Shown one piece after another: positions 1 to 8,371 of a stretch of 34,826 nt of DNA. The DNA lies in IMG/VR virus record IMGVR_UViG_3300021963_000375, positions 1 to 34,826 of that record. One strand, given 5' to 3'. The notes under the pieces are model-generated. The model did no database searches and had not been told where the DNA came from. It worked only from the letters and a program-made list of their open reading frames with translations. Both the position numbers and the translations under genes were made by a program. Source of the stretch: a virus. Each line of letters starts with the position of its first letter. The stretch's first letter is position 1.

Positions 1-978
1 GCAGAGATTCGTGCGAAACTTCAACAGGCTTCCCAACAACAAGGCGGAAGCACAGGCGGTGACAACGCTATTTTCCCTCACTGGAATATTCAAGAAGGAA
101 CAACTACTACAGTTCGTTTCTTACCCGACGGTGACGCTAACAATACCTTTTTCTGGATTGAACGAGCAATGATTAAATTGCCATTCGCCGGTATCAAAGG
201 TGAAACTAATTCAAAACCAACTCAGGTTCAGGTTCCCTGTATGGAAATGTGGAATGAAACATGCCCAATTCTTACAGAAGTCCGTCCTTGGTTTAAGGAC
301 AAATCACTTGAGGATATGGGTCGTAAGTATTGGAAGAAAAAGTCTTACCTGTTTCAAGGTTTTGTAGTTGATACAAAATTGTCTGAGGACAAGACTCCAG
401 ATAATCCTATCCGTAGGTTTATCATTGGTAGCCAAATTTTTAACATCGTTAAAAACGCACTGATGGACAGTGAGATTGAAGAACTGCCCACTGATTATGT
501 TCGCGGTTTAGATTTCAAGATTGCTAAAACATCCAAAGGTGGTTATGCTGATTATTCCACTTCTACTTGGGCTCGTAGAGAACGTGCTCTTAGCGAAATG
601 GAGCAGGCTGCTATCAAACAGTACGGTCTGTTCAAACTCAGCGATTTCCTGCCTAAAAAACCAGGTGAAGTTGAACTCAAGGTTATCAAAGAAATGTTTG
701 AAGCATCAGTGGATGGTGAAGCATTTGACATGGATCGTTGGGGTCAATACTTCAAACCAGCGGGCATGGGTGGTGGTGGTAGTGCTACAGGAAGTGGTAC
801 AGCATCCAAACCCGTGTCTAAACCTACAGTTGAAGATGAAGAAACAGCACCTTGGGAAGAGCAAGCATCTAAAGCAGTCTCGGCAAAGGTTCAAGAAGAA
901 GAACCTAGTTCAGGTGGTGATTCAGCAAGTCGTGCTGCTGACATTATCGCTATGATTCGTAAGCGTAATCAGCAATAA
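1..978 (+). CDS. 32: Single-stranded DNA-binding protein gp32 (5' partial)
   Basis: The frame is open from the first base, so the N-terminus lies outside the window. The visible part begins AEIRAKLQQ and carries the gp32 core signature FPHWNI, then TVRFLPDGD and FFWIERAMIKL. A Cys pair region (CMEMWNETCPIL) fits the zinc-binding part of the T4 gp32 core. The C-terminus is a Gly/Ser/Thr linker followed by an acidic Glu-rich stretch, matching the gp32 tail that recruits replication and recombination partners. It coats single-stranded DNA at replication forks and recombination intermediates. Its position just upstream of uvsX supports the call. An internal ATG at 169 is in frame but lies inside the conserved core, so it is not the real start. 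Confidence 0.93.
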   Translation, partial: AEIRAKLQQASQQQGGSTGGDNAIFPHWNIQEGTTTTVRFLPDGDANNTFFWIERAMIKLPFAGIKGETNSKPTQVQVPCMEMWNETCPILTEVRPWFKDKSLEDMGRKYWKKKSYLFQGFVVDTKLSEDKTPDNPIRRFIIGSQIFNIVKNALMDSEIEELPTDYVRGLDFKIAKTSKGGYADYSTSTWARRERALSEMEQAAIKQYGLFKLSDFLPKKPGEVELKVIKEMFEASVDGEAFDMDRWGQYFKPAGMGGGGSATGSGTASKPVSKPTVEDEETAPWEEQASKAVSAKVQEEEPSSGGDSASRAADIIAMIRKRNQQ

Positions 979-989
979 GGAGATAGATT

Positions 990-1199
990 GTGGTAAAAAA
1001 ATCAATCTCTAAGATTGGCGATAAACTCGCCAAAGTAAACGAATCATTCACTGTTAATATGTACGATAATGGCTTTATGTTTGAAATAAGTGGTCGTAAT
1101 AAGGACGGTGATTATAAGGCTGTAAAGATAACAGTTACAGAAATGTCACAACTTTTGGCTTTAGTACAAGAAGCCACAGAGATGGAAAGGGACGAATAA
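990..1199 (+). CDS. Small conserved-looking phage protein, unknown function
   Basis: A 69-residue protein starting at GTG, preceded by an AAGGAGAT ribosome binding site at 977-984. It sits 11 bases after gp32 and one base before uvsX, so it is part of the same operon. The sequence looks like a small beta-rich domain (FTVNMYDNGFMFEISG, then DYKAVKITVTEMSQLLALV) ending in an acidic tail. No catalytic motif is visible. Placement between the ssDNA-binding protein and the recombinase suggests a replication or recombination accessory role, but that is inferred only from position. Confidence 0.75.
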   Translation: MVKKSISKIGDKLAKVNESFTVNMYDNGFMFEISGRNKDGDYKAVKITVTEMSQLLALVQEATEMERDE

Positions 1200-1200
1200 A

Positions 1201-2259
1201 ATGGGTAAGGCATTCGATATTAGTAAATTTCGAAAAAGCCTTACCAAGTCCATTGACGGGCTTGGTATTGGCTTTAATGATCCCACAGATTGGGTTTCTA
1301 CGGGCAATTATGCTCTGAACTACTTGATCAGTGGAGACTTTTTCAAAGGTGTTCCTTTGGGCAAGGTCACTGTATTCGCTGGTGAAAGTGGTGCTGGTAA
1401 AAGTTATATCTGTAGCGGTAATCTCATTCGTCATGCTCAAGATCAAGGTATTTTTGTAGTTCTTATTGATTCGGAAAATGCTCTTGACAAAGATTGGTTA
1501 GTGAGATTAGGTGTAGATACAGACGAATCTAAACTTCTCAAACTTAACATGGCCATGATTGATGATGTAGCAAAAACAATCAATGAGTTCATGAAAGAAT
1601 ACAAGACCATGCCACAAGAAGAGCGTCCCAAAGTTCTTTTTGTTATTGATAGCCTCGGTATGTTACTAACTCCAACTGATATCAATCAGTTCGAAGCAGG
1701 TGACCTAAAAGGTGACATGGGTCGTAAGCCAAAGGCACTGACAGCATTAGTGCGTAACTGTGTAAACATGTTTGGCAGTCATAATGTTGGCTTGGTCTGT
1801 ACCAATCATACCTATGCCAGTCAAGACATGTTTGATCCGGATGATAAAATTTCAGGTGGACAAGGTTTTATCTATGCGTCAAGTATTGTTGTGGCTATGA
1901 AGAAACTCAAGTTAAAAGAAGATGAGGATGGAAATAAGGTAAGTGATGTGTTAGGTATTCGTTCCGCCTGTAAAATTATGAAAACTCGTTATGCTAAACC
2001 ATTTGAGTCGGTTCAAGTTAAGATTCCCTATTCAACTGGTATGAGTCCTACATCAGGTCTTGTAGACATGTTTGAAAAGATGGGGGTGTTGACAAAATCA
2101 GGAAATAAGTTACAATATGTCAGTAAGAAGACAGGCGAAATTTCTTCTGAATTTAGAAAAAATTGGACAGAAGATAAATTACTTGTAATTATGGCAGAAT
2201 GGGACAGTTCAGCAGCAGTAGTGACACCTATTTTACAGGAAACTATAGAGGAAGAATAA
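1201..2259 (+). CDS. uvsX: UvsX, RecA-like strand-exchange recombinase
   Basis: A 352-residue RecA-family ATPase, slightly shorter than T4 UvsX. Walker A is GESGAGKS at residues 61-68 and Walker B is VLFVIDS near 145-151. The DNA-binding loop region is represented by SGGQGFIYASS. It forms presynaptic filaments on ssDNA cleared of gp32, driving recombination-dependent replication and repair. It follows the small gene at 990 by one base, and its stop TAA shares its final A with the ATG of the next gene (2259), indicating translational coupling. The order gp32, uvsX, uvsY-like, uvsW gathers the T4 recombination machinery in one operon. Confidence 0.96.
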   Translation: MGKAFDISKFRKSLTKSIDGLGIGFNDPTDWVSTGNYALNYLISGDFFKGVPLGKVTVFAGESGAGKSYICSGNLIRHAQDQGIFVVLIDSENALDKDWLVRLGVDTDESKLLKLNMAMIDDVAKTINEFMKEYKTMPQEERPKVLFVIDSLGMLLTPTDINQFEAGDLKGDMGRKPKALTALVRNCVNMFGSHNVGLVCTNHTYASQDMFDPDDKISGGQGFIYASSIVVAMKKLKLKEDEDGNKVSDVLGIRSACKIMKTRYAKPFESVQVKIPYSTGMSPTSGLVDMFEKMGVLTKSGNKLQYVSKKTGEISSEFRKNWTEDKLLVIMAEWDSSAAVVTPILQETIEEE

Positions 2260-2516
2260 TGGAAGAAGCACTAATTATAGAAGTATGGGACACTTTTAAA
2301 GATTATATTCCGGAAAAAAACAGAGATACAGCAGCAAATCATTTTGTAGATTTTTTATTGGGTAAAGATGTTGATACTAAAACTTTAGAAGGTATTATGG
2401 GATATGATCCTCATCTTGACAACGCTATTGAATTGGTTCTCGGCGAAGAAAATCAAGACGATGACGACGAATATGATGAGGATGGTTATGACTATGAGGA
2501 TGACGAGGACTATTGA
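2259..2516 (+). CDS. Acidic small protein downstream of uvsX, unknown function
   Basis: An 85-residue protein beginning MEEALIIEVWDTF. The ATG overlaps the uvsX stop codon by one base, which is why this start is preferred over an in-frame upstream ATG inside uvsX (2199). The body is helical with the motif FVDFLLGKDVD. The final 25 residues are almost entirely Asp, Glu and Tyr (EENQDDDDEYDEDGYD and following), a tail resembling those of DNA mimics or ssDNA-binding proteins. Similar short acidic proteins sit beside uvsX in marine T4-like phages. No function is assigned. Confidence 0.8.
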   Translation: MEEALIIEVWDTFKDYIPEKNRDTAANHFVDFLLGKDVDTKTLEGIMGYDPHLDNAIELVLGEENQDDDDEYDEDGYDYEDDEDY

Positions 2517-2971
2517 TGAAATGGTATTCACGAGTCAGCAAAGACATTACGTCTTTGCCTGACTGTATTGACTATTTCTATAAAGAACTTGACTCAGCAA
2601 AAAATGAATCCAAAATAATTGGTAATATTGAAAAGGCATCTGCGGCTCTTCCTGGTATTGTTGAACATAGATTCAATCAACTTCAAGAAATTGAAGCAAT
2701 ATTAGAATATCTTAATATTGAACTAAGAAGAACTCGCAGCCGTGTCTTCAAAAAATATCTTGAAAACTATCAACGGGCTCTTAGTTCCAGAGATTGTGAA
2801 AAATATGTAGATGGCGAAGATGATGTCGTTGATATGGAAAAAATCATCAACGAATTAGCCCTACTACGTAATCAATGGCTGGGCATTATCAAAGGTTTAG
2901 ACATTAAACAGTGGCAATTGAGTAACATTATCAAATTAAGGACTGCTGGTCTTGAAGATATCTCGCTCTAA
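2513..2971 (+). CDS. uvsY: Probable UvsY-like recombination mediator
   Basis: A 152-residue, largely alpha-helical protein overlapping the preceding gene by 4 bases (ATGA). It has a YLENYQRALSSRD-EKYVDGE segment and a C-terminal QWQLSNIIKLRTAGLED, which resembles the ending of T4-type UvsY (HIKNIIEWRKFxxG). T4 UvsY loads UvsX onto gp32-coated DNA. Length (T4 UvsY is 137 residues) and location between uvsX and uvsW agree. Sequence similarity is weak by eye, so the name is a position-supported inference; the alternative is an unrelated helical phage protein. Confidence 0.55.
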   Translation: MMKWYSRVSKDITSLPDCIDYFYKELDSAKNESKIIGNIEKASAALPGIVEHRFNQLQEIEAILEYLNIELRRTRSRVFKKYLENYQRALSSRDCEKYVDGEDDVVDMEKIINELALLRNQWLGIIKGLDIKQWQLSNIIKLRTAGLEDISL

Positions 2972-4178
2972 TCAACTCAGTATAGAAAACATGGTTCATG
3001 CCGTGGCTACGCAGGCATCATCTGTGTTAAAACCCTATGATTATGTTTTTATACAAAGTTTAAGTCAACAAATTTCCTACAACCAATATGGACTAACAGA
3101 AAAACAGGCTTCACTGTGTCAGAAAATTCTCAAAAAAAATATAAATTGGTTAAATCAATTTTATCACCGTGATGTTCTTGGAGATATTGAAAATCCCACC
3201 TATCTTTTTCCTTTGAGAACCATACCCAGTCAGCACAAAATCAGTTATATGGCGGACAATGACATCAATGAACGCATCAAACTACAATTTCCCTACAATG
3301 AAGAAATAGTAAACTATATAAAATCTCAACGCAACAAGATTTATAACTATGTTTGGAATGCCATTGAAAAATGTTGGTATCTCAGCCTAGATGCTTGGTC
3401 ATTAGAAATTTGTCATACGCTACACAAGAAGTATAAGTTTGAATATGATCCAGAATTTCAAAATTATTTTGATCAAATGGCAGAAATCTACAGCAATTTA
3501 GAAAAATATGTGCCCATGTTGGATAAAAACCAAGCAGGGTATCATTTACGCAATGTTAGCCCTAAAATTCCTGAATTTTTCAGTGAAGATTTGGTCAAAA
3601 GTATGTTTCAAGCAAGACGCTACGGTATAACATCTTGGTCAGATTCAGTGGAAAATGACACTATTGAACAAAACATAGACACAGTTACAATGAATTTTTT
3701 AAGGCATACAGAAAAGAAGGAATTTCCTGTAAATTTAGAAGAAATTGATCAAAAAAGCCTCGAAAATTTGGTAAAAAATCTACTTCCTTGTGTGTTTTTT
3801 ATCCCAGCGGGGAGCGAACTATCAAAGACTACTCATGCCTATAACATGCTGAAAAATATTGGTGTGGAAAATAAGGATATCAGTGTGCTTTTTAGATTGC
3901 CCAATGATACAAACAGCAATTTTAACATTTTTGTCAGAGAAAATGGCCTAAACACACCACTTACAGGAGATACTAAGGCAGTGTTCATCAGTCAAAAAAT
4001 TCCTAAGACATTTTTCCCCACTGCTCATAGGTTTAAAACTGCCGTAATGTATAATAAGTATCATGCTCACTATGCTACCAGAGATTTTTTAAAGTGTTTT
4101 TCTAATACTATAGAAATATGTGATAAAAACTCAAAATCTACATCAGAAAACAGCATGGATTGGTTACAAGATGTCTAA
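2952..4178 (+). CDS. Unknown protein with a HARP-like segment, upstream of uvsW
   Basis: A 408-residue protein. The longest reading uses TTG at 2952, overlapping the previous gene by 20 bases, with AAGGA upstream; an ATG at 2991 (MVHAVATQASSVLKPYD) is an equally possible start. Residues ~110-155 (IKLQFPYNEEIVNYIKSQR, then KCWYLSLDAW) resemble the HARP motif of SMARCAL1-type annealing helicases, where FPYN...I...KxxW is typical. The C-terminal third (VFFIPAGSEL and following) has a Rossmann-like beta/alpha pattern but no Walker motif. It overlaps UvsW, a helicase, by 8 bases. A partner or regulator of UvsW is a reasonable guess; no enzymatic activity can be claimed. Confidence 0.75.
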   Translation: MKISRSNQLSIENMVHAVATQASSVLKPYDYVFIQSLSQQISYNQYGLTEKQASLCQKILKKNINWLNQFYHRDVLGDIENPTYLFPLRTIPSQHKISYMADNDINERIKLQFPYNEEIVNYIKSQRNKIYNYVWNAIEKCWYLSLDAWSLEICHTLHKKYKFEYDPEFQNYFDQMAEIYSNLEKYVPMLDKNQAGYHLRNVSPKIPEFFSEDLVKSMFQARRYGITSWSDSVENDTIEQNIDTVTMNFLRHTEKKEFPVNLEEIDQKSLENLVKNLLPCVFFIPAGSELSKTTHAYNMLKNIGVENKDISVLFRLPNDTNSNFNIFVRENGLNTPLTGDTKAVFISQKIPKTFFPTAHRFKTAVMYNKYHAHYATRDFLKCFSNTIEICDKNSKSTSENSMDWLQDV

Positions 4179-5625
4179 GACTACACAGTTAAGAATACTT
4201 GACGAGGTCAATTGTAAGTTTCTAAATCTCGATTTAGACACTCGCAAGGCCTTGGTCAAAAAATTCAAGTTAGAAGACCCAACAGCCAGGTTTAGACCGG
4301 CCTATAAACTAGGTAGATGGGATGGCACAGTGAGTTTTTTCGGTCTAGGCGGCACCACCTACATTTCAATTCTTCCTCGTATCTTAGAGTATCTGGAAGA
4401 ACGCGACTACTATGTGGAGATTGAAGATCAGCGCTCACCTATTGACCTAGAATTTCCTGAAATTTCTGGTGATTTTTGGGGTGAAAAGTCGTGGCCAAAA
4501 GGTCATAGGTTTGAGGGACAACCTATTCGTCTGCGTGAAGATCAAGTTGAAGTGATCAACAAGTTTTTACAAAACCCACAGAGCCTACAAGAAATTGCCA
4601 CTGGCTTTGGAAAAACTATAACCACAGCAACTTTGGCAAAAATCTGTGAAAAATATGGTAGAACAATCACCATTGTGCCAAATAAAAGTTTGGTAGAACA
4701 AACTGAAGAAGATTTTCGCAACTGTGAATTAGATGTCGGAGTATACTATGGTGATCGTAAAGAATTAGGTCGTACACATACCATAGCAACTTGGCAAAGT
4801 TTGAACATTTTAGAGAAAAAATCACATGATGACGACGAATTGTTAACACTGGCTGAATTTTTAGATGGTGTTGAAGCAGTCATAGTTGATGAAGTTCATA
4901 TGGCCAAGGCTGATGTGTTGAAAAAACTGCTGACACAAAACTTAGGCAAGACTCCGATTCGTTGGGGACTGACAGGAACCATACCCAAAGCCGAAATTGA
5001 CTTCGAAAATATTCGTTGTTCCATAGGTGATGTGGTGCATCGTGTGTCAGCACATGAACTACAAGAAAAAGAAATTCTAAGTCGTTGCCATGTTCAAATC
5101 ATTCAAACTGCAGAACACAAAGAATTTAGCAGTTACGCAGAAGAATTAAAATATTTGGTCACTGATCAAGACAGAATGACCTATATCTCTAATATTATTC
5201 AAGGTGTTGCAGAATCCGGCAACACATTAATCTTAGTAGATCGTATCGAAAGTGGTAATTTTTTACAAGACAGGTTAACGGATAGTGTATTCATATCAGG
5301 AAGAGTCAAAACCAAAGACCGAAAAGAAGAATACGATGAAGTGGCGGTTGCTGATAACAAGATCATTGTGGCGACTTATGGTGTGGCCGCTGTGGGTATT
5401 AATATCCCTCGTATTTTTAATTTGGTTCTTTTGGAACCCGGAAAGAGCTTTACAAGAGTTATACAATCAATTGGGAGAGGTATTAGAAAGGCTGAGGACA
5501 AGGACTTCGTCCAAATCTGGGACTTGACAGCATCTACCAAATATGCTAAAAAGCATTTAACAGAGAGAAAGCGTTTCTATAAAGAAGCAAAGTACCCGTT
5601 CACCATTGAGAAAGTAAAATATTAA
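4171..5625 (+). CDS. uvsW: UvsW, superfamily 2 helicase
   Basis: A 484-residue helicase starting MSKTTQLRILDEVNC. This ATG is preferred over an in-frame upstream ATG at 4120, because the T4-family N-terminal domain begins here. Motif I is ATGFGKT (~143-149), motif II DEVH (~240-243), motif III GLTGTIP (~270) and motif VI QSIGRGIRK near the end. T4 UvsW unwinds R-loops and branched recombination intermediates, switching replication from origin-dependent to recombination-dependent mode. Its start overlaps the stop of the HARP-like gene. It lies in the recombination operon. Confidence 0.95.
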   Translation: MSKTTQLRILDEVNCKFLNLDLDTRKALVKKFKLEDPTARFRPAYKLGRWDGTVSFFGLGGTTYISILPRILEYLEERDYYVEIEDQRSPIDLEFPEISGDFWGEKSWPKGHRFEGQPIRLREDQVEVINKFLQNPQSLQEIATGFGKTITTATLAKICEKYGRTITIVPNKSLVEQTEEDFRNCELDVGVYYGDRKELGRTHTIATWQSLNILEKKSHDDDELLTLAEFLDGVEAVIVDEVHMAKADVLKKLLTQNLGKTPIRWGLTGTIPKAEIDFENIRCSIGDVVHRVSAHELQEKEILSRCHVQIIQTAEHKEFSSYAEELKYLVTDQDRMTYISNIIQGVAESGNTLILVDRIESGNFLQDRLTDSVFISGRVKTKDRKEEYDEVAVADNKIIVATYGVAAVGINIPRIFNLVLLEPGKSFTRVIQSIGRGIRKAEDKDFVQIWDLTASTKYAKKHLTERKRFYKEAKYPFTIEKVKY

Positions 5626-5627
5626 TA

Positions 5628-6131
5628 ATGCAGATTTTAACCTTAGAAAATAAAACGTTTTATCTAAATGAACTTCCAGATGAAATTGATAACGACCTGC
5701 GGTTTGCCGTGTTTGATAATAGTGATAATAATAACCCTGATTATTTTTATATTCCTTTAATTTTTCTTGAAAGTTTTACAGGTCCAGCAGTAGTATTACA
5801 AATAGGACGTCACGAAATTACTATGCCTTTAGATTGGTCCACCATTGTGGGAGATGCAGAAGGATCGGAGATGGAGGTACTGCCGTTGACCAGTCTAAAT
5901 GACAGGGGCTTCAAAACATTTTGTTTTAATCCATTAGGTAGTTTCAGACCTGAATTTTTAGACATTGACATAATCGATGTATATCAAGATGTTAAATGGT
6001 ATTTTCCTAAAATGAGAACTGGTCAATTATTATGTACTCCTTTGGAGCCAGGTGATAATCCTACCTGTGCGTATTTTGTTAAAGAAATCAGTAGGCAAAG
6101 TGAGCTTGTCAATTATACAAAAGCATGGTGA
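5628..6131 (+). CDS. Conserved T4-like phage protein after uvsW, unknown function
   Basis: A 167-residue protein starting two bases after uvsW. It is acidic and beta-rich, with blocks ITMPLDWSTIVGD, EVLPLTSLNDRGFKTF, FNPLGSFRPEFLDIDIIDVYQDVKWYFPK and a C-terminal YFVKEISRQSELVNYTKAW. These motifs are familiar from uncharacterised proteins of marine T4-like phages. No nucleotide-binding or metal-binding motif is visible and there is no membrane segment. Operon context suggests a DNA-metabolism or regulatory role. Confidence 0.82.
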   Translation: MQILTLENKTFYLNELPDEIDNDLRFAVFDNSDNNNPDYFYIPLIFLESFTGPAVVLQIGRHEITMPLDWSTIVGDAEGSEMEVLPLTSLNDRGFKTFCFNPLGSFRPEFLDIDIIDVYQDVKWYFPKMRTGQLLCTPLEPGDNPTCAYFVKEISRQSELVNYTKAW

Positions 6132-6134
6132 AAT

Positions 6135-6440
6135 ATGAGCAACTCTTATGATAAAATCAAAAACAGTCGTCGTAGGCTAAAAGATGAAACTGCGATAAAT
6201 CGACAAGTTAAAATTGCCAAGGCACATAACATTCCTGTAGATGAACCACATAAATTAGTTAAACATCATGCCGTAAACTGCGGTGACCCTAAGTGTACAA
6301 TGTGTGCTAATCCAAGGCACAAAGGATGGACTAAAGGTCAAGACCGGTTCACTGTACAGGAACAACGATTATTTCAAGAAATTGACAGTGTAAGAGATAG
6401 ACATCATAACGGATTAAAAAATGATAGAGAAGACAACTAA
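6135..6440 (+). CDS. Small protein with Cys/His cluster, unknown function
   Basis: A 101-residue basic protein with a conserved cluster at about residues 44-60 (HHAVNCGDPKCTMCANPRH), giving three Cys and several His that could bind zinc. The HxxNCGDPxCxMCxNPR block recurs in small proteins of many myoviruses. The C-terminus is a charged helix. It starts 3 bases after the previous stop and overlaps the clamp-loader gene by 20 bases. Function is unknown; a small nucleic-acid-associated zinc protein is plausible. Confidence 0.8.
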   Translation: MSNSYDKIKNSRRRLKDETAINRQVKIAKAHNIPVDEPHKLVKHHAVNCGDPKCTMCANPRHKGWTKGQDRFTVQEQRLFQEIDSVRDRHHNGLKNDREDN

Positions 6441-6897
6441 AAAGAAAAAATTAGATCTTAAAAATGTACTTCGAGCAATTGATAAACGTGAATATGGGTT
6501 TTATGAAAATTTAGAAAAAGATTTACAAAAAGAATTTAGTCCATTTGTAATGATGAGATTTGTATCTAATGTAAAAGGTGATGAAGATACACAGGAATGG
6601 TTTATTGAAAGGACAAATGAACTTGTCAATAAAAATCATTGGTTATTGGCTAATAAACACAAAAATCTAATGTGGAAATTATTAGCAGCTACAGGAGTAG
6701 GAGTACCTTGTTTTCATCCATATATAGGTCAACCAAAAGTTGAACTACACAAAATAGAAAAACTAATCGCTGAATTAAACCCAACAATGAAAATTGAAGA
6801 TGTAAAACTATTAGCGTCTATGATGTCGGACGAAGATAAACAAGAACTATTTGATAAAATGGGATTTGATAAAAAAGATAGAAAGGAATATGAATAA
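6421..6897 (+). CDS. 62: Sliding-clamp loader small subunit, gp62-like
   Basis: A 158-residue protein opening with a Lys-rich segment, then DLKNVLRAIDKREYGFYENL and SPFVMMRFVSNVKG, followed by NKNHWLLANKHKNLMWKLLAATGVG. The SPFVMxRFxS block followed by NxxLxNKxxxLxWKL resembles the bacteriophage clamp-loader A subunit family. In T4, gp62 joins four gp44 subunits to load the gp45 clamp. No gp44 or gp45 gene is in the window, and by the usual order they should lie nearby outside it. The call rests on family resemblance and context. Confidence 0.68.
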   Translation: MIEKTTKKKKLDLKNVLRAIDKREYGFYENLEKDLQKEFSPFVMMRFVSNVKGDEDTQEWFIERTNELVNKNHWLLANKHKNLMWKLLAATGVGVPCFHPYIGQPKVELHKIEKLIAELNPTMKIEDVKLLASMMSDEDKQELFDKMGFDKKDRKEYE

Positions 6898-7597
6898 AGG
6901 CATGATTAGCCTTGTAAATCAACCTTACAAATGTGTTCATTGTGGCAGAAGTTTTATGAAGGAAAAAACTTGTCTAGCCCATGTATGTGAGAGAAAACGT
7001 AGGGCTATGCAAGAGAATGAAAAAAGAGTACAGGCAGGATTTCTCACCTTCAATAGGTTTTATACACTCACACAGGGATCTAAAAAACCAAAAACATATG
7101 ATGAATTTTGTAACAGTACCTATTATAACGCCTTTGTCAAGTTTGGTAGTTTTGTCAACAACGTAAATCCTCTCTATCCTGAAAAATTTATTGACCATGT
7201 GATAAAAAGTGGAGTAAAATTAGATCATTGGTGTAGAGATGAACTATATTATTCATACCTATCTGAAATGTTAAAGGTTGAGCCTGTGGAGAGTGCTGTA
7301 CAAAGATCATTATCTACTATGATGGAATGGGCAGATACTCATGGAGCTCAATTTCAACAATATTTCAATTATGTTAGTTTAAATAAGGCAGTTCATGACA
7401 TAGTAAACGGTTTAATCAGCTGCTGGGTAATATTGAACAGTCAGGCAGGTAAAGAAATGATTTCAAAAATGACAGATGATCAATTAGATATGATAAGTGT
7501 AAATTTCGATATCAAATTTTGGTTAAAAAAATTCAATCAGAACCCTGCTGATGTTTCTCTAGTAAAAGAAATCTTAGATGAGGTAAAAATAAAATGA
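6890..7597 (+). CDS. C2H2-type zinc-finger phage protein, unknown function
   Basis: A 235-residue protein whose ATG at 6890 overlaps the end of the gp62-like gene and follows an AAAGGAA site. Near the N-terminus YKCVHCGRSFMKEKTCLAHVCERKRR forms a Cys-x2-Cys...Cys/His zinc finger. The remainder is helical with FNRFYTLTQGSKKPKTYDEF and YNAFVKFGSF, a pattern recurring in uncharacterised T4-like phage proteins. It ends by overlapping the cupin gene by 4 bases, so it is the last replication-operon gene before the sugar cassette. A DNA-binding role is likely from the finger. Confidence 0.8.
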   Translation: MNKGMISLVNQPYKCVHCGRSFMKEKTCLAHVCERKRRAMQENEKRVQAGFLTFNRFYTLTQGSKKPKTYDEFCNSTYYNAFVKFGSFVNNVNPLYPEKFIDHVIKSGVKLDHWCRDELYYSYLSEMLKVEPVESAVQRSLSTMMEWADTHGAQFQQYFNYVSLNKAVHDIVNGLISCWVILNSQAGKEMISKMTDDQLDMISVNFDIKFWLKKFNQNPADVSLVKEILDEVKIK

Positions 7598-7974
7598 GAC
7601 TTGAAGGAACTGTGCCTAAGGCATGGGGTAGTGAATTTATTTTTGCTACCAATGATAGCTATTGTGGAAAATTATTAAAATTTAACGAAGGTGGTCAATT
7701 CAGCATGCATTTTCATAATAAAAAAGATGAAAGTTGGTATGTATTAGAAGGAAGATTTATACTTAGAACTATAGACACTAATGACGCTACTTTTTTAGAA
7801 GTGCCCCTAAATCCAGGTGATGTGTGGAGAAATCCTCCATTATCGCCACATCAACTTACATGTTTGGAAGCAGGTACAATTATTGAAGTAAGTACTCCAG
7901 ATAGCATTGAAGACAATTATAGAGTAATGGCGGGAGATTCTCAAAGAGCTACAATGTACAAAAATGCCTTTTAA
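7594..7974 (+). CDS. Cupin, sugar isomerase-like
   Basis: A 126-residue single-domain cupin. It shows KAWGSEFIF at the N-terminus, GGQFSMHFHNKKDESWYVLEGRF (cupin motif 1 with HxH and Glu) and GDVWRNPPLSPHQL (motif 2 with the third His). The layout resembles the C-terminal cupin of type II mannose-6-phosphate isomerases. It overlaps the zinc-finger gene by 4 bases and the nucleotidyltransferase gene by 11 bases, so it is translated as part of a sugar-phosphate cassette. The substrate cannot be read from sequence; a hexose- or heptose-phosphate is likely by context. Confidence 0.85.
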   Translation: MRLEGTVPKAWGSEFIFATNDSYCGKLLKFNEGGQFSMHFHNKKDESWYVLEGRFILRTIDTNDATFLEVPLNPGDVWRNPPLSPHQLTCLEAGTIIEVSTPDSIEDNYRVMAGDSQRATMYKNAF

Positions 7975-8371
7975 AATCATAGTCAACGGAACATTTGATA
8001 TAATTCATATAGGGCATCTTCGCCTTTTATCTTACGCTAGATCTTTTACTGATAGTTTTGTCTATGTTCTTATTGATAGTGATAGAAGAGTAAAAGAATT
8101 AAAAGGTAATAAAAGACCTTACAATAATGAATACGAAAGGTCTAGTCTGTTATTTGCTCTAAAATATGTTGATAGGGTAGATGTGTTCGATACAGATCAA
8201 GAACTTGAAAACTATATTAAAAATTATAAAGCAGATTTAATGATCAAAGGCAGTGACTATAAAGATAAAAAAATTATAGGTGCCGAATATTGTAAAGATA
8301 TAAATTTTTATGAAAGACTTGAAAAGTACAGTAGTTCACAAAAGATTCAAGATATTATTAATAGGGGATAG
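7964..8371 (+). CDS. HldE C-terminal-type nucleotidyltransferase (heptose-1-phosphate adenylyltransferase-like)
   Basis: A 135-residue cytidylyltransferase-fold protein. NGTFDIIHIGH at residues 8-18 contains the HxGH nucleotide-binding signature. VLIDSDRRVKELKG and KRPYNNEYERSSLL match the second half of RfaE2/HldE, and VKGSDYKD is represented by IKGSDYKDK. In bacteria this domain adenylylates D-glycero-beta-D-manno-heptose 1-phosphate to give ADP-heptose for LPS core. Here it is a separate gene placed before the kinase, reversed relative to the fused bacterial HldE. It overlaps both neighbours. Confidence 0.86.
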   Translation: MPFKIIVNGTFDIIHIGHLRLLSYARSFTDSFVYVLIDSDRRVKELKGNKRPYNNEYERSSLLFALKYVDRVDVFDTDQELENYIKNYKADLMIKGSDYKDKKIIGAEYCKDINFYERLEKYSSSQKIQDIINRG

